Below are positions 8,342 through 17,708 of a stretch of DNA of 48,059 nt, piece after piece. This stretch comes from Bacteroidales bacterium. GTDB lineage: Bacteria; Bacteroidota; Bacteroidia; Bacteroidales; UBA932. A program made the position numbers and the translations under genes. A model generated the notes under the pieces. The model made no database searches. It was not told the DNA's origin and saw only the letters and a program-made list of their open reading frames with translations. The first letter of the stretch is position 1. Each line of letters begins with the position of its first letter. The stretch spans positions 1-48,059 of the forward strand of contig JAFTCB010000059.1 in NCBI GenBank assembly GCA_017454905.1. The letters are read 5' to 3'.

Positions 8342-8371
8342 AAGCAGCAAGTTTTTTTCTTGCTGCTTTTT
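8342..8371. terminator. Bidirectional terminator between hflX and sdhB
   Basis: A 10-bp perfect stem AAGCAGCAAG/CTTGCTGCTT with a loop of seven T, flanked by A and T runs, so it can act for both the plus-strand hflX and the minus-strand sdhA-sdhB. Confidence 0.85.
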
Positions 8372-8378
8372 CTGTGAA

Positions 8379-8397
8379 TTCCGGGTCGCACCCGGAA
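8379..8397. repeat. GC-rich hairpin after sdhB
   Basis: TTCCGGGT and ACCCGGAA form a perfect 8-bp stem around CGC, placed between the sdhB stop and the bidirectional terminator. A very similar hairpin follows galK at 26125-26143. Confidence 0.6.
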
Positions 8398-8403
8398 CGA
8401 GTT

Positions 8404-9183
8404 TTAGTCCGAGAACTTCGCCTTCAGGAACTCGCGGTTCAGGCGGGCGATGTGGGAGACATTGATACCCTTCGGGCACTCCAACTCGCACGCACGCGTG
8501 TTCGTACAGTTGCCGAAGCCCAGTTCGTCCATCTTGGCCACCATCGCCTTGGCGCGGCGCTTCGCCTCCGGACGACCCTGGGGAAGCAGGGCGAGGGAGC
8601 TCACGCGCGCGGCAACGAACAGCATGGCAGAACCGTTCTTGCAGGTCGCGACACAGGCGCCGCAACCCACGCAAGCGGCAGCATCCATGCTCTCTTCGGC
8701 GTCATCGTGCGGGATCAGGATGTTGTTGGCATCCTGCGCCGCACCGGTACGCACGGAGATGAATCCGCCGGCCTGGAGGATCTTGTCGAAAGCAGAACGG
8801 TCCACTACCAGGTCCTTGATGATCGGGAAACCGGCACTGCGCCAGGGCTCCACCGTGATGGTGGCGCCATCCTTGAAATGGCGCATGAACAACTGGCAGG
8901 TCGTCACGTGATCGTCCGGACCGTGTGCACGGCCGTCGATATAAAGACCGCAAGCGCCGCAAATACCTTCACGGCAATCGTGGTCGAAGGATACGGGACC
9001 GCTGCTCTGGCAGCCACGCTCCACCGCCACGGGATCGCAACCCTCGCGGATCAGCTGCTCATTGAGAATATCGAGCATCTCCAGGAAGGACGCATCCTCC
9101 TCAATCCCGGCAATATGATAGGTCTCGAAATGGCCTTTGGCCTTGGCGTTCTTCTGGCGCCATATTTTAAGATTGAATTCCAT
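8404..9183 (-). CDS. sdhB: Succinate dehydrogenase/fumarate reductase iron-sulfur subunit
   Basis: Carries electrons between the flavoprotein and the quinone side of complex II. The 259-aa protein has the [2Fe-2S] ferredoxin cysteines ([19 protein letters not shown] region and [10 protein letters not shown]), then the C-terminal clusters [13 protein letters not shown] and [15 protein letters not shown]. All ligand cysteines appear to be present. It lies 5 bases after sdhA. No cytochrome b membrane-anchor gene (sdhC/frdC) adjoins the pair. In anaerobic Bacteroidota this enzyme usually works as a fumarate reductase. Confidence 0.96.
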   Translation of the reverse strand: MEFNLKIWRQKNAKAKGHFETYHIAGIEEDASFLEMLDILNEQLIREGCDPVAVERGCQSSGPVSFDHDCREGICGACGLYIDGRAHGPDDHVTTCQLFMRHFKDGATITVEPWRSAGFPIIKDLVVDRSAFDKILQAGGFISVRTGAAQDANNILIPHDDAEESMDAAACVGCGACVATCKNGSAMLFVAARVSSLALLPQGRPEAKRRAKAMVAKMDELGFGNCTNTRACELECPKGINVSHIARLNREFLKAKFSD

Positions 9184-9188
9184 CTCGC

Positions 9189-11135
9189 TTAGTCTTTGTA
9201 ATTTCTCGTTTTCACCTCGATAAACTCATACTTGAGCGGTTCCTTGTGGAGTTCAGGATCCTTGTCCTCTCCCTTGTACTCCCAGGCGGCGACATACATG
9301 AAGTTGGCATCGTCACGCTTGGCTTCGCCTTCTTCAGTCTGGCTTTCCACGCGGAAATGGCCGCCGCAAGACTCGGTACGGTTCAGGGCATCGCGCGCCA
9401 TCAGTTCACCGATATCGAAGAAATCTTCCAGACGGAGGGCTTTCTCAAGTTCCTGGTTGAATTCGAACTGGGAACCGGGCACATTGACATTCTGGTAGAA
9501 TTCCTTCTTGAGATCACGGATCTCCTGGATGGCTTTCTTCAGGCCGGCCTCGTCGCGGGCCATACCCACGTTGTCCCACATGATGTTGCCCAGGCGCTTG
9601 TGGATAGAATCCACGGTCTCCTTACCCTTGATGGAGAAGAGACGGTCGATACGGGCCTGCACGGCCTTCTCAGCCTCGTCGAATTCAGGCGTGTTGATAT
9701 CCGTCTTGGGCTCGGCGAACTTATAGGAAAGATAGTCACCGATCGTGACAGGCAGGATGAAATAACCGTCGGCCAGACCCTGCATCAGGGCGGAAGCGCC
9801 GAGGCGGTTGCCGCCGTGGTCGGAGAAGTTGGCCTCGCCGATAGCATACAGGCCGGGCACAGTGGTCTGGAGGTCATAGTCTACCCAGATACCGCCCATC
9901 GTATAGTGGATGGCCGGATAGATCATCATCGGCTCCTCCCAAGGGGAACTCGCCGTGATCTTCTCGTACATCTCGAAGAGGTTGCCGTACCGCTCGGCCA
10001 CACGCTGGTGGCCCAGACGCTTGATGGCATCGGAGAAATCAAGGAACACGGCTTTGCCCGTCTCATTCACACCGAAACCGGCATCGCAACGCTCCTTCGC
10101 GGCGCGGGAAGCCACGTCACGCGGGACCAGGTTGCCGAAGGCCGGATAGCGGCGCTCGAGATAGTAGTCACGATCCTCTTCAGGGATCTGGGAAGCCTTG
10201 ATCTGATGCTTGCGGAGTTTCTCCACATCCTCCTTCTTCTTCGGAACCCAGATACGGCCGTCATTACGCAGGGACTCACTCATCAGGGTGAGCTTGCACT
10301 GCTGGTCGCCGTGGACCGGAATACAGGTCGGGTGGATCTGTGCGAAGCAGGGATTGGCAAAGAAAGCACCCTTGCGGTAGCACTGCATGGCAGCGGAACC
10401 GTTGCTGTTCATGGCATTGGTGGAGAGGAAATAGGTATTTCCGTAACCGCCGGTCGCAATCACGACGGCGTGGGCGCCGAAACGCTCCAGCTTACCGGTC
10501 ACGAGGTTGCGGGCGATGATACCCTTCGCCTGGCCGTTCACGATAACCAGGTCCAGCATCTCATGACGCGGATAGGCTTTCACGGTACCGTTGGCAATCT
10601 CTTTGTTCAGGGAAGCATAAGCACCCAGCAGCAGTTGCTGTCCGGTTTGGCCACGGGCATAGAATGTACGGCTCACCTGCACGCCGCCGAAGGAGCGGTT
10701 GGCCAGGTATCCGCCGTATTCGCGGGCGAAAGGAATGCCCTGCGCTACGCACTGGTCGATGATCGCCGCGCTCACCTCGGCCAAACGGTACACGTTGGCT
10801 TCGCGGGCCCGGTAGTCACCGCCCTTGATGGTGTCGTAGAACAGACGGTACACGGAGTCGTTGTCGTTCTGATAGTTCTTGGCGGCATTGATACCGCCCT
10901 GCGCCGCGATGGAGTGCGCCCGGCGCGGCGTGTCGCTGATGCAGAAAATCTTGACATTGTAGCCGAGCTCTCCCAGGGAGGCAGCTGCGGAAGCACCGCC
11001 GAGACCGGTACCCACCACGATGATTTCAAGTTTTCTCTTGTTGTTCGGACTGACGAGACGGATTTCCGACTTGCGCCGGGTCCACTTGGTCTCAAGCGGT
11101 CCTGCAGGAATTTTAGAAATTAACTTGTCTGACAT
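9189..11135 (-). CDS. sdhA: Succinate dehydrogenase/fumarate reductase flavoprotein subunit
   Basis: Catalytic subunit interconverting succinate and fumarate. 648 aa, the long non-classical form seen in Bacteroidota and Firmicutes. Visible features are the FAD fold [19 protein letters not shown], the covalent-FAD histidine in [15 protein letters not shown], the substrate region [22 protein letters not shown] with the catalytic Arg, [13 protein letters not shown], and GANFSDHGG-type C-terminal FAD contacts ([19 protein letters not shown]). It starts 30 bases after the ruvB stop, with no space for an sdhC gene between them. Confidence 0.96.
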   Translation of the reverse strand: MSDKLISKIPAGPLETKWTRRKSEIRLVSPNNKRKLEIIVVGTGLGGASAAASLGELGYNVKIFCISDTPRRAHSIAAQGGINAAKNYQNDNDSVYRLFYDTIKGGDYRAREANVYRLAEVSAAIIDQCVAQGIPFAREYGGYLANRSFGGVQVSRTFYARGQTGQQLLLGAYASLNKEIANGTVKAYPRHEMLDLVIVNGQAKGIIARNLVTGKLERFGAHAVVIATGGYGNTYFLSTNAMNSNGSAAMQCYRKGAFFANPCFAQIHPTCIPVHGDQQCKLTLMSESLRNDGRIWVPKKKEDVEKLRKHQIKASQIPEEDRDYYLERRYPAFGNLVPRDVASRAAKERCDAGFGVNETGKAVFLDFSDAIKRLGHQRVAERYGNLFEMYEKITASSPWEEPMMIYPAIHYTMGGIWVDYDLQTTVPGLYAIGEANFSDHGGNRLGASALMQGLADGYFILPVTIGDYLSYKFAEPKTDINTPEFDEAEKAVQARIDRLFSIKGKETVDSIHKRLGNIMWDNVGMARDEAGLKKAIQEIRDLKKEFYQNVNVPGSQFEFNQELEKALRLEDFFDIGELMARDALNRTESCGGHFRVESQTEEGEAKRDDANFMYVAAWEYKGEDKDPELHKEPLKYEFIEVKTRNYKD

Positions 11136-11165
11136 TGTTAGGTGTTTATATATATTGTTACTTTC

Positions 11166-12185
11166 CTAAAAAAGCGTATTGGCGTTGTTCTGATAGGGAT
11201 CCAGTCCCAGATGCGAATAGGACAGTTCGGTCGCAACGCGTCCGCGCTGCGTCCGGACAATGAAGCCTTCCTTGATCAGGAACGGCTCATAGACCTCTTC
11301 ATAAGTCCCCTGGTCCTCACCGATGGCGGTCGCCAGCGTATTGGCCCCGACAGGACCTCCCTTGAACGTGGAAATGATCGTCCGCAGGATCTTGTTGTCG
11401 ATGGCATCCAGCCCCCGCTTGTCGATGTTCAGTTTGTCCAGCGCATAGCGCGCGATCTGCAGATCGATGTGCCCGTCCCCCATTACCTGTGCGAAATCCC
11501 GCACCCGGCGGAGCAGGGAATTGGCGATACGCGGCGTACCGCGGCTGCGGAGGGCGATCTCGCGGGAAGCCTGCGGCTCGATCTCCACTTTCAGGATGCC
11601 GGCGCTGCGCGTCACGATGCGCACCAGGTCGTCCGTATCATAATACTCCAGCCCCTCCGTGATTCCGAAACGGGCACGCAGCGGCGCGGTCAGCAAGCCG
11701 GCGCGGGTCGTAGCGCCCACGAGCGTGAAAGGATTGAGGGAAATGCGGACGGACCGGGCCCCGGGCCCCTTGTCGATCATGATATCGATGACATAATCCT
11801 CCATCGCAGAATAGAGATACTCCTCCACTTCCGGAGAAAGCCGGTGGATCTCATCGATGAAGAGCACGTCTCCCGTCTCCAGGGAAGTCAGCAGTCCGGC
11901 CAGGTCGCCCGGACGGTCCAGGACGGGGCCGGAAGTGATCTTCATGTTGACCCCCATCTCATTGGCGATGATATGCGCCAGCGTCGTCTTGCCCAGACCG
12001 GGAGGGCCATGGAACAAGGTATGGTCCAGAGACTCTCCACGCATCTTGGCGGCCTGGATATAGATACGGAGCCGGGAGACGATTTCTCCCTGTCCCGTGA
12101 AATCTTCCAGTTCCTGAGGCCGGATTATTCCGTCTAAATCCTTATCTTTGCCGTCGTTTGTGTTATGAGGGTCGAAGTCTGGCAT
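11166..12185 (-). CDS. ruvB: Holliday junction branch migration ATPase RuvB
   Basis: Hexameric AAA+ motor that drives branch migration with RuvA. The ATG at 12185 ([12 protein letters not shown]) gives 339 aa; an upstream in-frame TTG is less likely. Visible features are the N-terminal [14 protein letters not shown], Walker A in [20 protein letters not shown], Walker B FIDEIHRL, sensor 1 [20 protein letters not shown], and the C-terminal winged helix with QRTPRGR-like [12 protein letters not shown] promoter motif precedes it at the edge of the oriC-like gap. sdhA follows 30 bp downstream. Confidence 0.97.
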   Translation of the reverse strand: MPDFDPHNTNDGKDKDLDGIIRPQELEDFTGQGEIVSRLRIYIQAAKMRGESLDHTLFHGPPGLGKTTLAHIIANEMGVNMKITSGPVLDRPGDLAGLLTSLETGDVLFIDEIHRLSPEVEEYLYSAMEDYVIDIMIDKGPGARSVRISLNPFTLVGATTRAGLLTAPLRARFGITEGLEYYDTDDLVRIVTRSAGILKVEIEPQASREIALRSRGTPRIANSLLRRVRDFAQVMGDGHIDLQIARYALDKLNIDKRGLDAIDNKILRTIISTFKGGPVGANTLATAIGEDQGTYEEVYEPFLIKEGFIVRTQRGRVATELSYSHLGLDPYQNNANTLF

Positions 12186-12208
12186 ACAAGTCGGTGACAA
12201 TCAGAATA

Positions 12209-12216
12209 CAAATATA
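12209..12216 (-). promoter_or_regulatory. Putative -7 element for ruvB
   Basis: The minus strand reads TATATTTG, an exact TAnnTTTG match, 23 bases upstream of the ruvB ATG. Confidence 0.45.
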
Positions 12217-12443
12217 GTTCTTTTATTTGGATAATTTGTTGTTTTATTTTAGGGTTGTTGAAATGTTGATAATATATTCAAGTCCCTGGCATTCAAATTA
12301 TTAAATAAAGAATTGAAAGTTAAAAAGTCTGTTGAAATACTGTTTTCAATCAAGTTGAAAACCCGGCGGCGCTTTTTATCCACAGCCGGAAAGAGCTTTT
12401 TCACCGCTTTTCAACAGGCTTTTCAACCGCTTTTTAGTTGGTA
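12217..12443. other. AT-rich gap with DnaA-box-like sites (possible replication origin)
   Basis: Between divergent ruvB and mfd. It holds one perfect DnaA box, TTATCCACA (12376-12384), and near-matches in both orientations: TGTTGATAA (12264-12272 and 12445-12453, the latter at the mfd start), TTTTCAACA (12408-12416), TTTTCAACC (12420-12428), TGTTGAAAT (12256-12264 and 12331-12339) and AGTTGAAAA (12353-12361). The left half is strongly AT-rich, a plausible unwinding element. No mfd promoter consensus is obvious. Role as oriC is inferred. Confidence 0.4.
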
Positions 12444-15400
12444 ATGTTGATAAGTTCGAAATCTTCGGAACTGCTTCGGGACAGGATCCAATCCGGGAAG
12501 GATGTATTCTGCCGCGGGCTTTTTTTGTCTGCACGCTGGTTCGTCTTCAGTCAGGTTGCCCGGGAGGGCATGCATGTCATCGTACTTCCCAACCGGGAAA
12601 GTGCAGAATACTGCGCCGCGGATCTGTACCACCTCATCGAAGGGGACCGGGTATTCTTCCTGCCTGAGTCCGGAAAGAACGTGGAGCGCAGCAATTACAA
12701 ATCCTCCCTGGGAGTCCAGCGCACAGCTGCCATCGCGCAGATCCTTGCGGCATATTCTTCTGATCTGTTGATCATCGTGACCTATCCGGAGGCGCTTTCG
12801 GAAGAAATCCCGGCCACAGACACCATCAAGGAAGCTGTCATGACCGTCAAGATCGGAGATGAAATATCCCATGAAGAAATCATCCGTATCCTCTCCTCCC
12901 GCGGCTTCGAAAAAGTGGATTTCGTCTCCTCTCCGGGCCAGTATGCCATCCGCGGATCCATCGTGGACATCTTTTCCTTCTCGGACAATTATCCCTATCG
13001 TTTCTCCTTCTGGGGCAATGAGATAGAGAATATCCACTCTTTCGACTGCAACACCCAGCTCTCCAAGGAAGAAATCCAGCAGGTGGACATCGTCTCCGAC
13101 GTGGTGGGAGGTGTCGCCGGATCCGGGCAGAACGTTGCCGGGATTTTTCCGAAAGGGAGCCTGATCTGGCTGGATTCTTCGGATATGTATGCTTCCGAAA
13201 CCTTCTTCCCCCTGCTGCAGGAATTCCAGGATATCTATATCGATACTCCCCTCTCGCACGGCGGAGAAGACTTTGTCACGTTCCAGATATCTCCGCAACC
13301 TTCTTTCAACAAGAATTTCGAACTGCTCACGGAGGATATCCGCAGCCGTATCGAAAACAATTATACGGTCTATATCTATGGAGAAAAAGAATCCCAGCTG
13401 GAACGCATCCGCTCCATCCTTTCCCAGAACGGCGGGCTGATTCCGCAATTCGTGCCCGGAAAGAACATCCACAGCGGCTTCATCGATGCGCAGGACAGGA
13501 TCTGCTGCTACTCGGACCACGAGATTTTCGACCGCTTCCACCGGGTCAGCATCCGGCGTACCGTCGAGAAGAGCGAGCAACTGACCATCAACGACCTGAA
13601 TTCCTTCAACATAGGTGATTACGTGGTCCATATCGACCACGGCGTCGGCATCTTCGGCGGACTGGTCCGGATGCGGGATGATTTCGGGCGCATGCGCGAA
13701 GTGGTCAAGATCACCTACAAAGATGGGGATGTCGTGTTCGTCTCCGTCCACGCCCTGCACAAGATCTCCCGTTTTCGCTCCAAGGACGGCGAAGCCCCGC
13801 GGATCAACAAACTGGGATCCAAAACCTGGACGACCCTCAAAACAAGCGCCAAATCCAAGGTCAAGGACATTGCCAAGGACCTGATCCAACTGTACGCCAA
13901 GCGCAGGGCTTCGAAAGGATTCTCCTTCTCCCCCGACACCTATCTTCAGGAAGAACTTGAATCCTCCTTCATGTTCGAAGATACCCCGGATCAGGAGACG
14001 GCCACCGCCGCGGTCAAGCGGGACATGGAAGATAATTGCCCGATGGACCGCCTGATTTGCGGGGACGTAGGATTCGGCAAGACCGAAATCGCAGTCCGGG
14101 CGGCGTTCAAGGCCGTTAACGACAGCAAGCAGGTTGCGGTCCTGGTGCCTACCACCATCCTGGCGCTGCAGCACTACAATACCTTCCGCCAGCGGCTCCA
14201 GAACCTCCCCTGCAACGTCGAATATGTCAGCCGCCTGCGCACGGCCAAAGAGATCACCGACATCAAGCGCCGGTTGCAGGCGGGACAGATAGACATCCTG
14301 ATAGGTACGCACAAGATCCTCGGAAAGGAATTCGTTTTCAAGGACCTCGGGCTGCTCATCATCGACGAAGAGCAGAAATTCGGCGTCTCCGCAAAAGAAA
14401 AACTCCGCGAGATCAAAGCCTCCGTGGACACGCTGACCCTGACGGCGACCCCGATCCCGCGTACCCTGCAGTTCTCCCTGCTGGGTGCCCGGGACCTCAG
14501 CATCATCAACACGCCGCCGCCCAACCGCATCCCGGTGCAGACGGAAATCATCCTCTTCGACGAAAAGGAGATCAAGAGCATCATCAACTACGAACTCAAC
14601 CGCGGCGGCCAGGTCTTCTTCCTCCACAACAAGGTCGAAGAACTCCCTGCCATCCACGACATCCTGCACCGCCTGATCCCGGACATGAAGATCTGTGTCG
14701 CACACGGACAGATGGAAGCCAAGGAACTGGAAACCAAGATGCTCGACTTCATCCGGGGAGACTATGACATGATGCTCTGCACCACGCTGATCGAGAACGG
14801 ACTGGACATCCCCAATGCCAATACGATCCTGATCAACCAGGCGCAGAATTTCGGCCTGAGCGACCTGCATCAGCTGCGCGGCCGCGTGGGCCGTTCCAAC
14901 AAGAAAGCCTTCTGCTACCTGATCGTTCCCCCGCTGGTCAGCATCACCGACGACGCCCGCCGTCGGCTCAAGGCCATCGAGGAATTCTCCGACCTGGGCA
15001 GCGGTTTCAACATCGCCATGCAGGACCTGGATATCCGCGGGGCGGGCAACCTGCTGGGTGCCGAGCAGAGCGGCTTCATCATGGACATGGGCTTCGAAAC
15101 CTACCAGAAGATCCTGGCGGAAGCCATGGAGGAACTGGGCGTGGAGACGGGCATCGTGACCAAGAGCGAGAGAAGCCGTTTCGTCACGGAATGCACCATC
15201 GAGACGGACCAGCCCGCCATGATCCCGGACGACTACATCGACGTCACCGCCGAGAAGATCCGGATCTACCGGACCATCGATGCGATGTCTTCGGACAAGG
15301 AGATCGACCGCTTCGCCGCCCAGCTCGCAGACCGTTTCGGCACCTTCCCCCAGGAACTGTCCAACTTGTTCGAAGTCGTCAAGATCCGCAACCTCGGCGC

Positions 15401-15629
15401 ATCCCTGGGATTCGAGAAGGTCATCGTCAAGAACGGCCTGATGATCGCTTTCTTCATCGCCAATCCCATGTCGCCGTACTACAAGTCCCAGACTTTTGCG
15501 ACGATCCTGGAGCGCACGGTCGCCGTGCCCCGCTACGAACTCAAACAGTCGGAGAGCAAACTTAAAATCGTGGTGCGCGGGGTACCTTCGCTGAAGGATG
15601 CACACAGCTTGCTGGGGAAGTTGCGATAA
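12444..15629 (+). CDS. mfd: Transcription-repair coupling factor Mfd
   Basis: Translocase that removes RNA polymerase stalled at DNA lesions and recruits UvrA. From the ATG at 12444 it is 1061 aa, slightly short of the usual ~1100-1150. Order of parts: a UvrB-like N-terminal region (HVIVLPNRESAEYCAADLY, FFLPESG), the CarD-like RNAP interaction domain (FNIGDYVVHIDHGVGIFGG), the RecG-like helicase with Walker A ICGDVGFGKTEIA and DEEQ box LLIIDEEQKFG, LTATPIPRTLQFSLLGARD, QLRGRVGRSNKKAFCYL, and the C-terminal TRCF domain. A TTG six bases upstream is an alternative start. Confidence 0.97.
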   Translation: MLISSKSSELLRDRIQSGKDVFCRGLFLSARWFVFSQVAREGMHVIVLPNRESAEYCAADLYHLIEGDRVFFLPESGKNVERSNYKSSLGVQRTAAIAQILAAYSSDLLIIVTYPEALSEEIPATDTIKEAVMTVKIGDEISHEEIIRILSSRGFEKVDFVSSPGQYAIRGSIVDIFSFSDNYPYRFSFWGNEIENIHSFDCNTQLSKEEIQQVDIVSDVVGGVAGSGQNVAGIFPKGSLIWLDSSDMYASETFFPLLQEFQDIYIDTPLSHGGEDFVTFQISPQPSFNKNFELLTEDIRSRIENNYTVYIYGEKESQLERIRSILSQNGGLIPQFVPGKNIHSGFIDAQDRICCYSDHEIFDRFHRVSIRRTVEKSEQLTINDLNSFNIGDYVVHIDHGVGIFGGLVRMRDDFGRMREVVKITYKDGDVVFVSVHALHKISRFRSKDGEAPRINKLGSKTWTTLKTSAKSKVKDIAKDLIQLYAKRRASKGFSFSPDTYLQEELESSFMFEDTPDQETATAAVKRDMEDNCPMDRLICGDVGFGKTEIAVRAAFKAVNDSKQVAVLVPTTILALQHYNTFRQRLQNLPCNVEYVSRLRTAKEITDIKRRLQAGQIDILIGTHKILGKEFVFKDLGLLIIDEEQKFGVSAKEKLREIKASVDTLTLTATPIPRTLQFSLLGARDLSIINTPPPNRIPVQTEIILFDEKEIKSIINYELNRGGQVFFLHNKVEELPAIHDILHRLIPDMKICVAHGQMEAKELETKMLDFIRGDYDMMLCTTLIENGLDIPNANTILINQAQNFGLSDLHQLRGRVGRSNKKAFCYLIVPPLVSITDDARRRLKAIEEFSDLGSGFNIAMQDLDIRGAGNLLGAEQSGFIMDMGFETYQKILAEAMEELGVETGIVTKSERSRFVTECTIETDQPAMIPDDYIDVTAEKIRIYRTIDAMSSDKEIDRFAAQLADRFGTFPQELSNLFEVVKIRNLGASLGFEKVIVKNGLMIAFFIANPMSPYYKSQTFATILERTVAVPRYELKQSESKLKIVVRGVPSLKDAHSLLGKLR

Positions 15630-15635
15630 ATTTCT

Positions 15636-15643
15636 TAAATTTG
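15636..15643 (+). promoter_or_regulatory. Putative -7 element for coaX operon
   Basis: TAAATTTG, an exact TAnnTTTG match, 7 bases after the mfd stop and 14 bases before the coaX ATG. It suggests a separate promoter for the coaX-to-lptC run. Confidence 0.45.
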
Positions 15644-15657
15644 CAGGAATTGCGATC

Positions 15658-16386
15658 ATGGCCAACCTTGTAGTAGAAGCAGGAAATACGGCGCTCAAAG
15701 CCGCCTGGGTCGAGGGAACCACCCTCGGCAAGACCTTCAGATACCAGGGCGAGAAGATGATGGATTATCTGCTCTCCCTGCTGGAGAAGGACCGTCCCGA
15801 GGTGCTGACCGTGGCCTCCGCCAGCGGCGTATCTCCCGAAGAGGAGCAGCAGCTGCGCGCATTTTGCGGCCATCTGCTTATCCTGGACCAGGCACATACC
15901 GGCCTGCTGCTGCGCTACAACCTGCCGGAATATCTGTCCTATGACCGTGCAGCGGAACTCGTCGCGGCCGGCTTCCTGTTCAAGGAGAAACCCGTCACCG
16001 TCTTCGACTTCGGCACGACGCTCACGGTGGATTTCCTGAGCCGCGAGGGCCGCTACCTCGGCGGCAACATCTCCCCCGGCTGCCGGACGCGCTTCAAGGC
16101 GCTCGAACGCTATTCCAAAACGCTCCCGCTGGTCGACACGCCGGACCGGATCGAACCGGAAGGACACTCGATCCGGGAGTCGGTTGCCTCCGGCGTGATT
16201 TCGGGCATAATGTTTGAAATTGAAGGGTACACCAGGCTCAGACCCGAAAATATTGTGATTTTTACAGGAGGTGACGCAATTTATTTTGCCAAAAAAATGA
16301 AAAATTCCATATTTGTAGTTTGCAATATGGTTTTGATGGGCCTGGCACTGATAACGGATGACTATGTTAAGAAGAATCTTAAATAG
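15658..16386 (+). CDS. coaX: Type III pantothenate kinase
   Basis: Phosphorylates pantothenate in CoA synthesis (ASKHA fold, cytoplasmic). The ATG at 15658 gives 242 aa; the frame runs further upstream into the end of mfd but has no family similarity there. Visible features are the first phosphate motif NLVVEAGNTALKAAW, SYDRAAELVAAGFLF, the second phosphate motif TVFDFGTTLTVDFL, GGNISPGCRTRFKAL, and the adenosine motif FTGGDA. In most family members the first motif reads D-x-GNT; here Asp is replaced by Glu (E-A-GNT), a conservative change at a catalytic or metal-facing position. It overlaps the next gene. Confidence 0.94.
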   Translation: MANLVVEAGNTALKAAWVEGTTLGKTFRYQGEKMMDYLLSLLEKDRPEVLTVASASGVSPEEEQQLRAFCGHLLILDQAHTGLLLRYNLPEYLSYDRAAELVAAGFLFKEKPVTVFDFGTTLTVDFLSREGRYLGGNISPGCRTRFKALERYSKTLPLVDTPDRIEPEGHSIRESVASGVISGIMFEIEGYTRLRPENIVIFTGGDAIYFAKKMKNSIFVVCNMVLMGLALITDDYVKKNLK

Positions 16387-17686
16387 AACAGCATTGGCCG
16401 CCATCCTTGCCGTGAGCACTGCTATCAGCGCGCACGGGCAGGCTGATGGTGTCTTCACGCCTTATTCCATCTACGGTGTCGGCGATCTGAGCCAGCCGGG
16501 CAGCGCCTACAACAAATCCATGGGCGGCGTCGGCGTGGCCATGCGCAACAACTCTGTACTGAATATCATGAACCCCGCCGCGGTCACGGCGCGGGACAGC
16601 CTCGCCTTCATGACGGACTTCTCGCTCTACAGCGACAACAAAATATTCAAGCAGGGCAACATCGAATCCGCCAGCAACACGTTCAACATCAACGATCTGG
16701 CGATGTCCTTCCCGCTGTGGCACAACATGGCCATGATGGTGGGCGTCATGCCGTTCAGCGACACGGGTTTCAGCTACGGATTCATGTACACCGATCCGGA
16801 CCTGATCGGACGCACGGGCAACATCACCTACTCTGCCGACGGTTCCGGAAGCATCTATAAGGCTTTCGCCGCTGTGGGTGTGACCTTCGCCAAACGGCTT
16901 TCCCTCGGCGCCCAATGGAATTATCACTTCGGCAATATCGAGAAGACCTACTATACGACCTTCAACGATGCCTCCTACAACAGCATCAAGAACGGTACGA
17001 GCGCCAAGCTGACCGCCCACTCCTTCAAGTTCGGTCTCCAGTTCGAGCAGCCGGTGAGCGCCCGCTATACCATCGGGATCGGCGCCACCTATTCCACGCC
17101 GGCGACCATCCGGGGGACCATGGAAAGCAGCCGCTTCTCCGCAGGTACCGCGGCCTCGGATACGCTCTTCTACAAACTTGACAAACTGGGCCAGGATGCC
17201 GTCGTGACCATTCCGAGCGAGTTGGCCGTAGGCATTTCTTTCAAGAATTCCGGCAAGTGGATGGCCGAATTCGACTACAGCCGGGCGGACTGGTCCGGTT
17301 CCGGGATGGATAACGCACGCGGCTTCTCCGCCAGCAAGCTTTTCCGTGCTTCCGTCGCGGATTCCTACCGCTTCGGATTCGAGATCATCCCCAACCGCAA
17401 CGACGTGCGTTCCTACCTGATGAGGACCGCCTACAGGGTTGGTGCGTACCACAAGAACGAGTATTATTTGCTCGATGGCAAGAAAGTTGCATCTACTGGT
17501 ATAACGATCGGAGTGACGTTCCCCGTTTACCTCGGTAATCTCGGACGCAACAACGGCATCACACTGGGTGTCGACTTCGGACGGAGGGGCAGCCCCGCGG
17601 GAGAAATGATCCGCGAGAATTACGTCAACTTCTCGATCGGCTTTAACTTTTTTGACATTTGGTTCCGCAAGACCCAATACAATTAA
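16364..17686 (+). CDS. Secreted outer-membrane beta-barrel protein, FadL/OmpP1-like
   Basis: 440 aa with a clear Sec signal peptide (MLRRILNRTALAAILAVSTAISAHGQ, cleaved after about residue 25). The rest reads as alternating beta strands with YGVGDLSQPGSAYNKSMGG and SVLNIMNPAAVTARDSLAF, which resemble the N-terminal hatch region of FadL/OmpP1-type barrels, and ends in aromatic Phe-rich strands (NYVNFSIGFNFFDIWF). It overlaps coaX by about 23 bases (an ATG at 16358 is also possible) and heads an envelope-gene run with the TPR protein, LptC and the PPIase. Ligand unknown. Confidence 0.8.
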   Translation: MLRRILNRTALAAILAVSTAISAHGQADGVFTPYSIYGVGDLSQPGSAYNKSMGGVGVAMRNNSVLNIMNPAAVTARDSLAFMTDFSLYSDNKIFKQGNIESASNTFNINDLAMSFPLWHNMAMMVGVMPFSDTGFSYGFMYTDPDLIGRTGNITYSADGSGSIYKAFAAVGVTFAKRLSLGAQWNYHFGNIEKTYYTTFNDASYNSIKNGTSAKLTAHSFKFGLQFEQPVSARYTIGIGATYSTPATIRGTMESSRFSAGTAASDTLFYKLDKLGQDAVVTIPSELAVGISFKNSGKWMAEFDYSRADWSGSGMDNARGFSASKLFRASVADSYRFGFEIIPNRNDVRSYLMRTAYRVGAYHKNEYYLLDGKKVASTGITIGVTFPVYLGNLGRNNGITLGVDFGRRGSPAGEMIRENYVNFSIGFNFFDIWFRKTQYN

Positions 17687-17708
17687 AATAAAATAACACT
17701 ATAGCGAT

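Noticed and set aside
8901-8914. CACGTG-centred site in sdhB as another parS
   Set aside because: The flanks (CGTCACGTGATC) lack the GTT/AAC arms of parS and the site is fully explained by coding sequence.
12423-15731. Very long antisense open frame opposite mfd (and similar ones opposite dnaE, secDF, sdhA)
   Set aside because: High GC and C-ending codons leave the complementary frame free of stops. The translations have no recognisable domains, while the sense frames are clear, full-length families.
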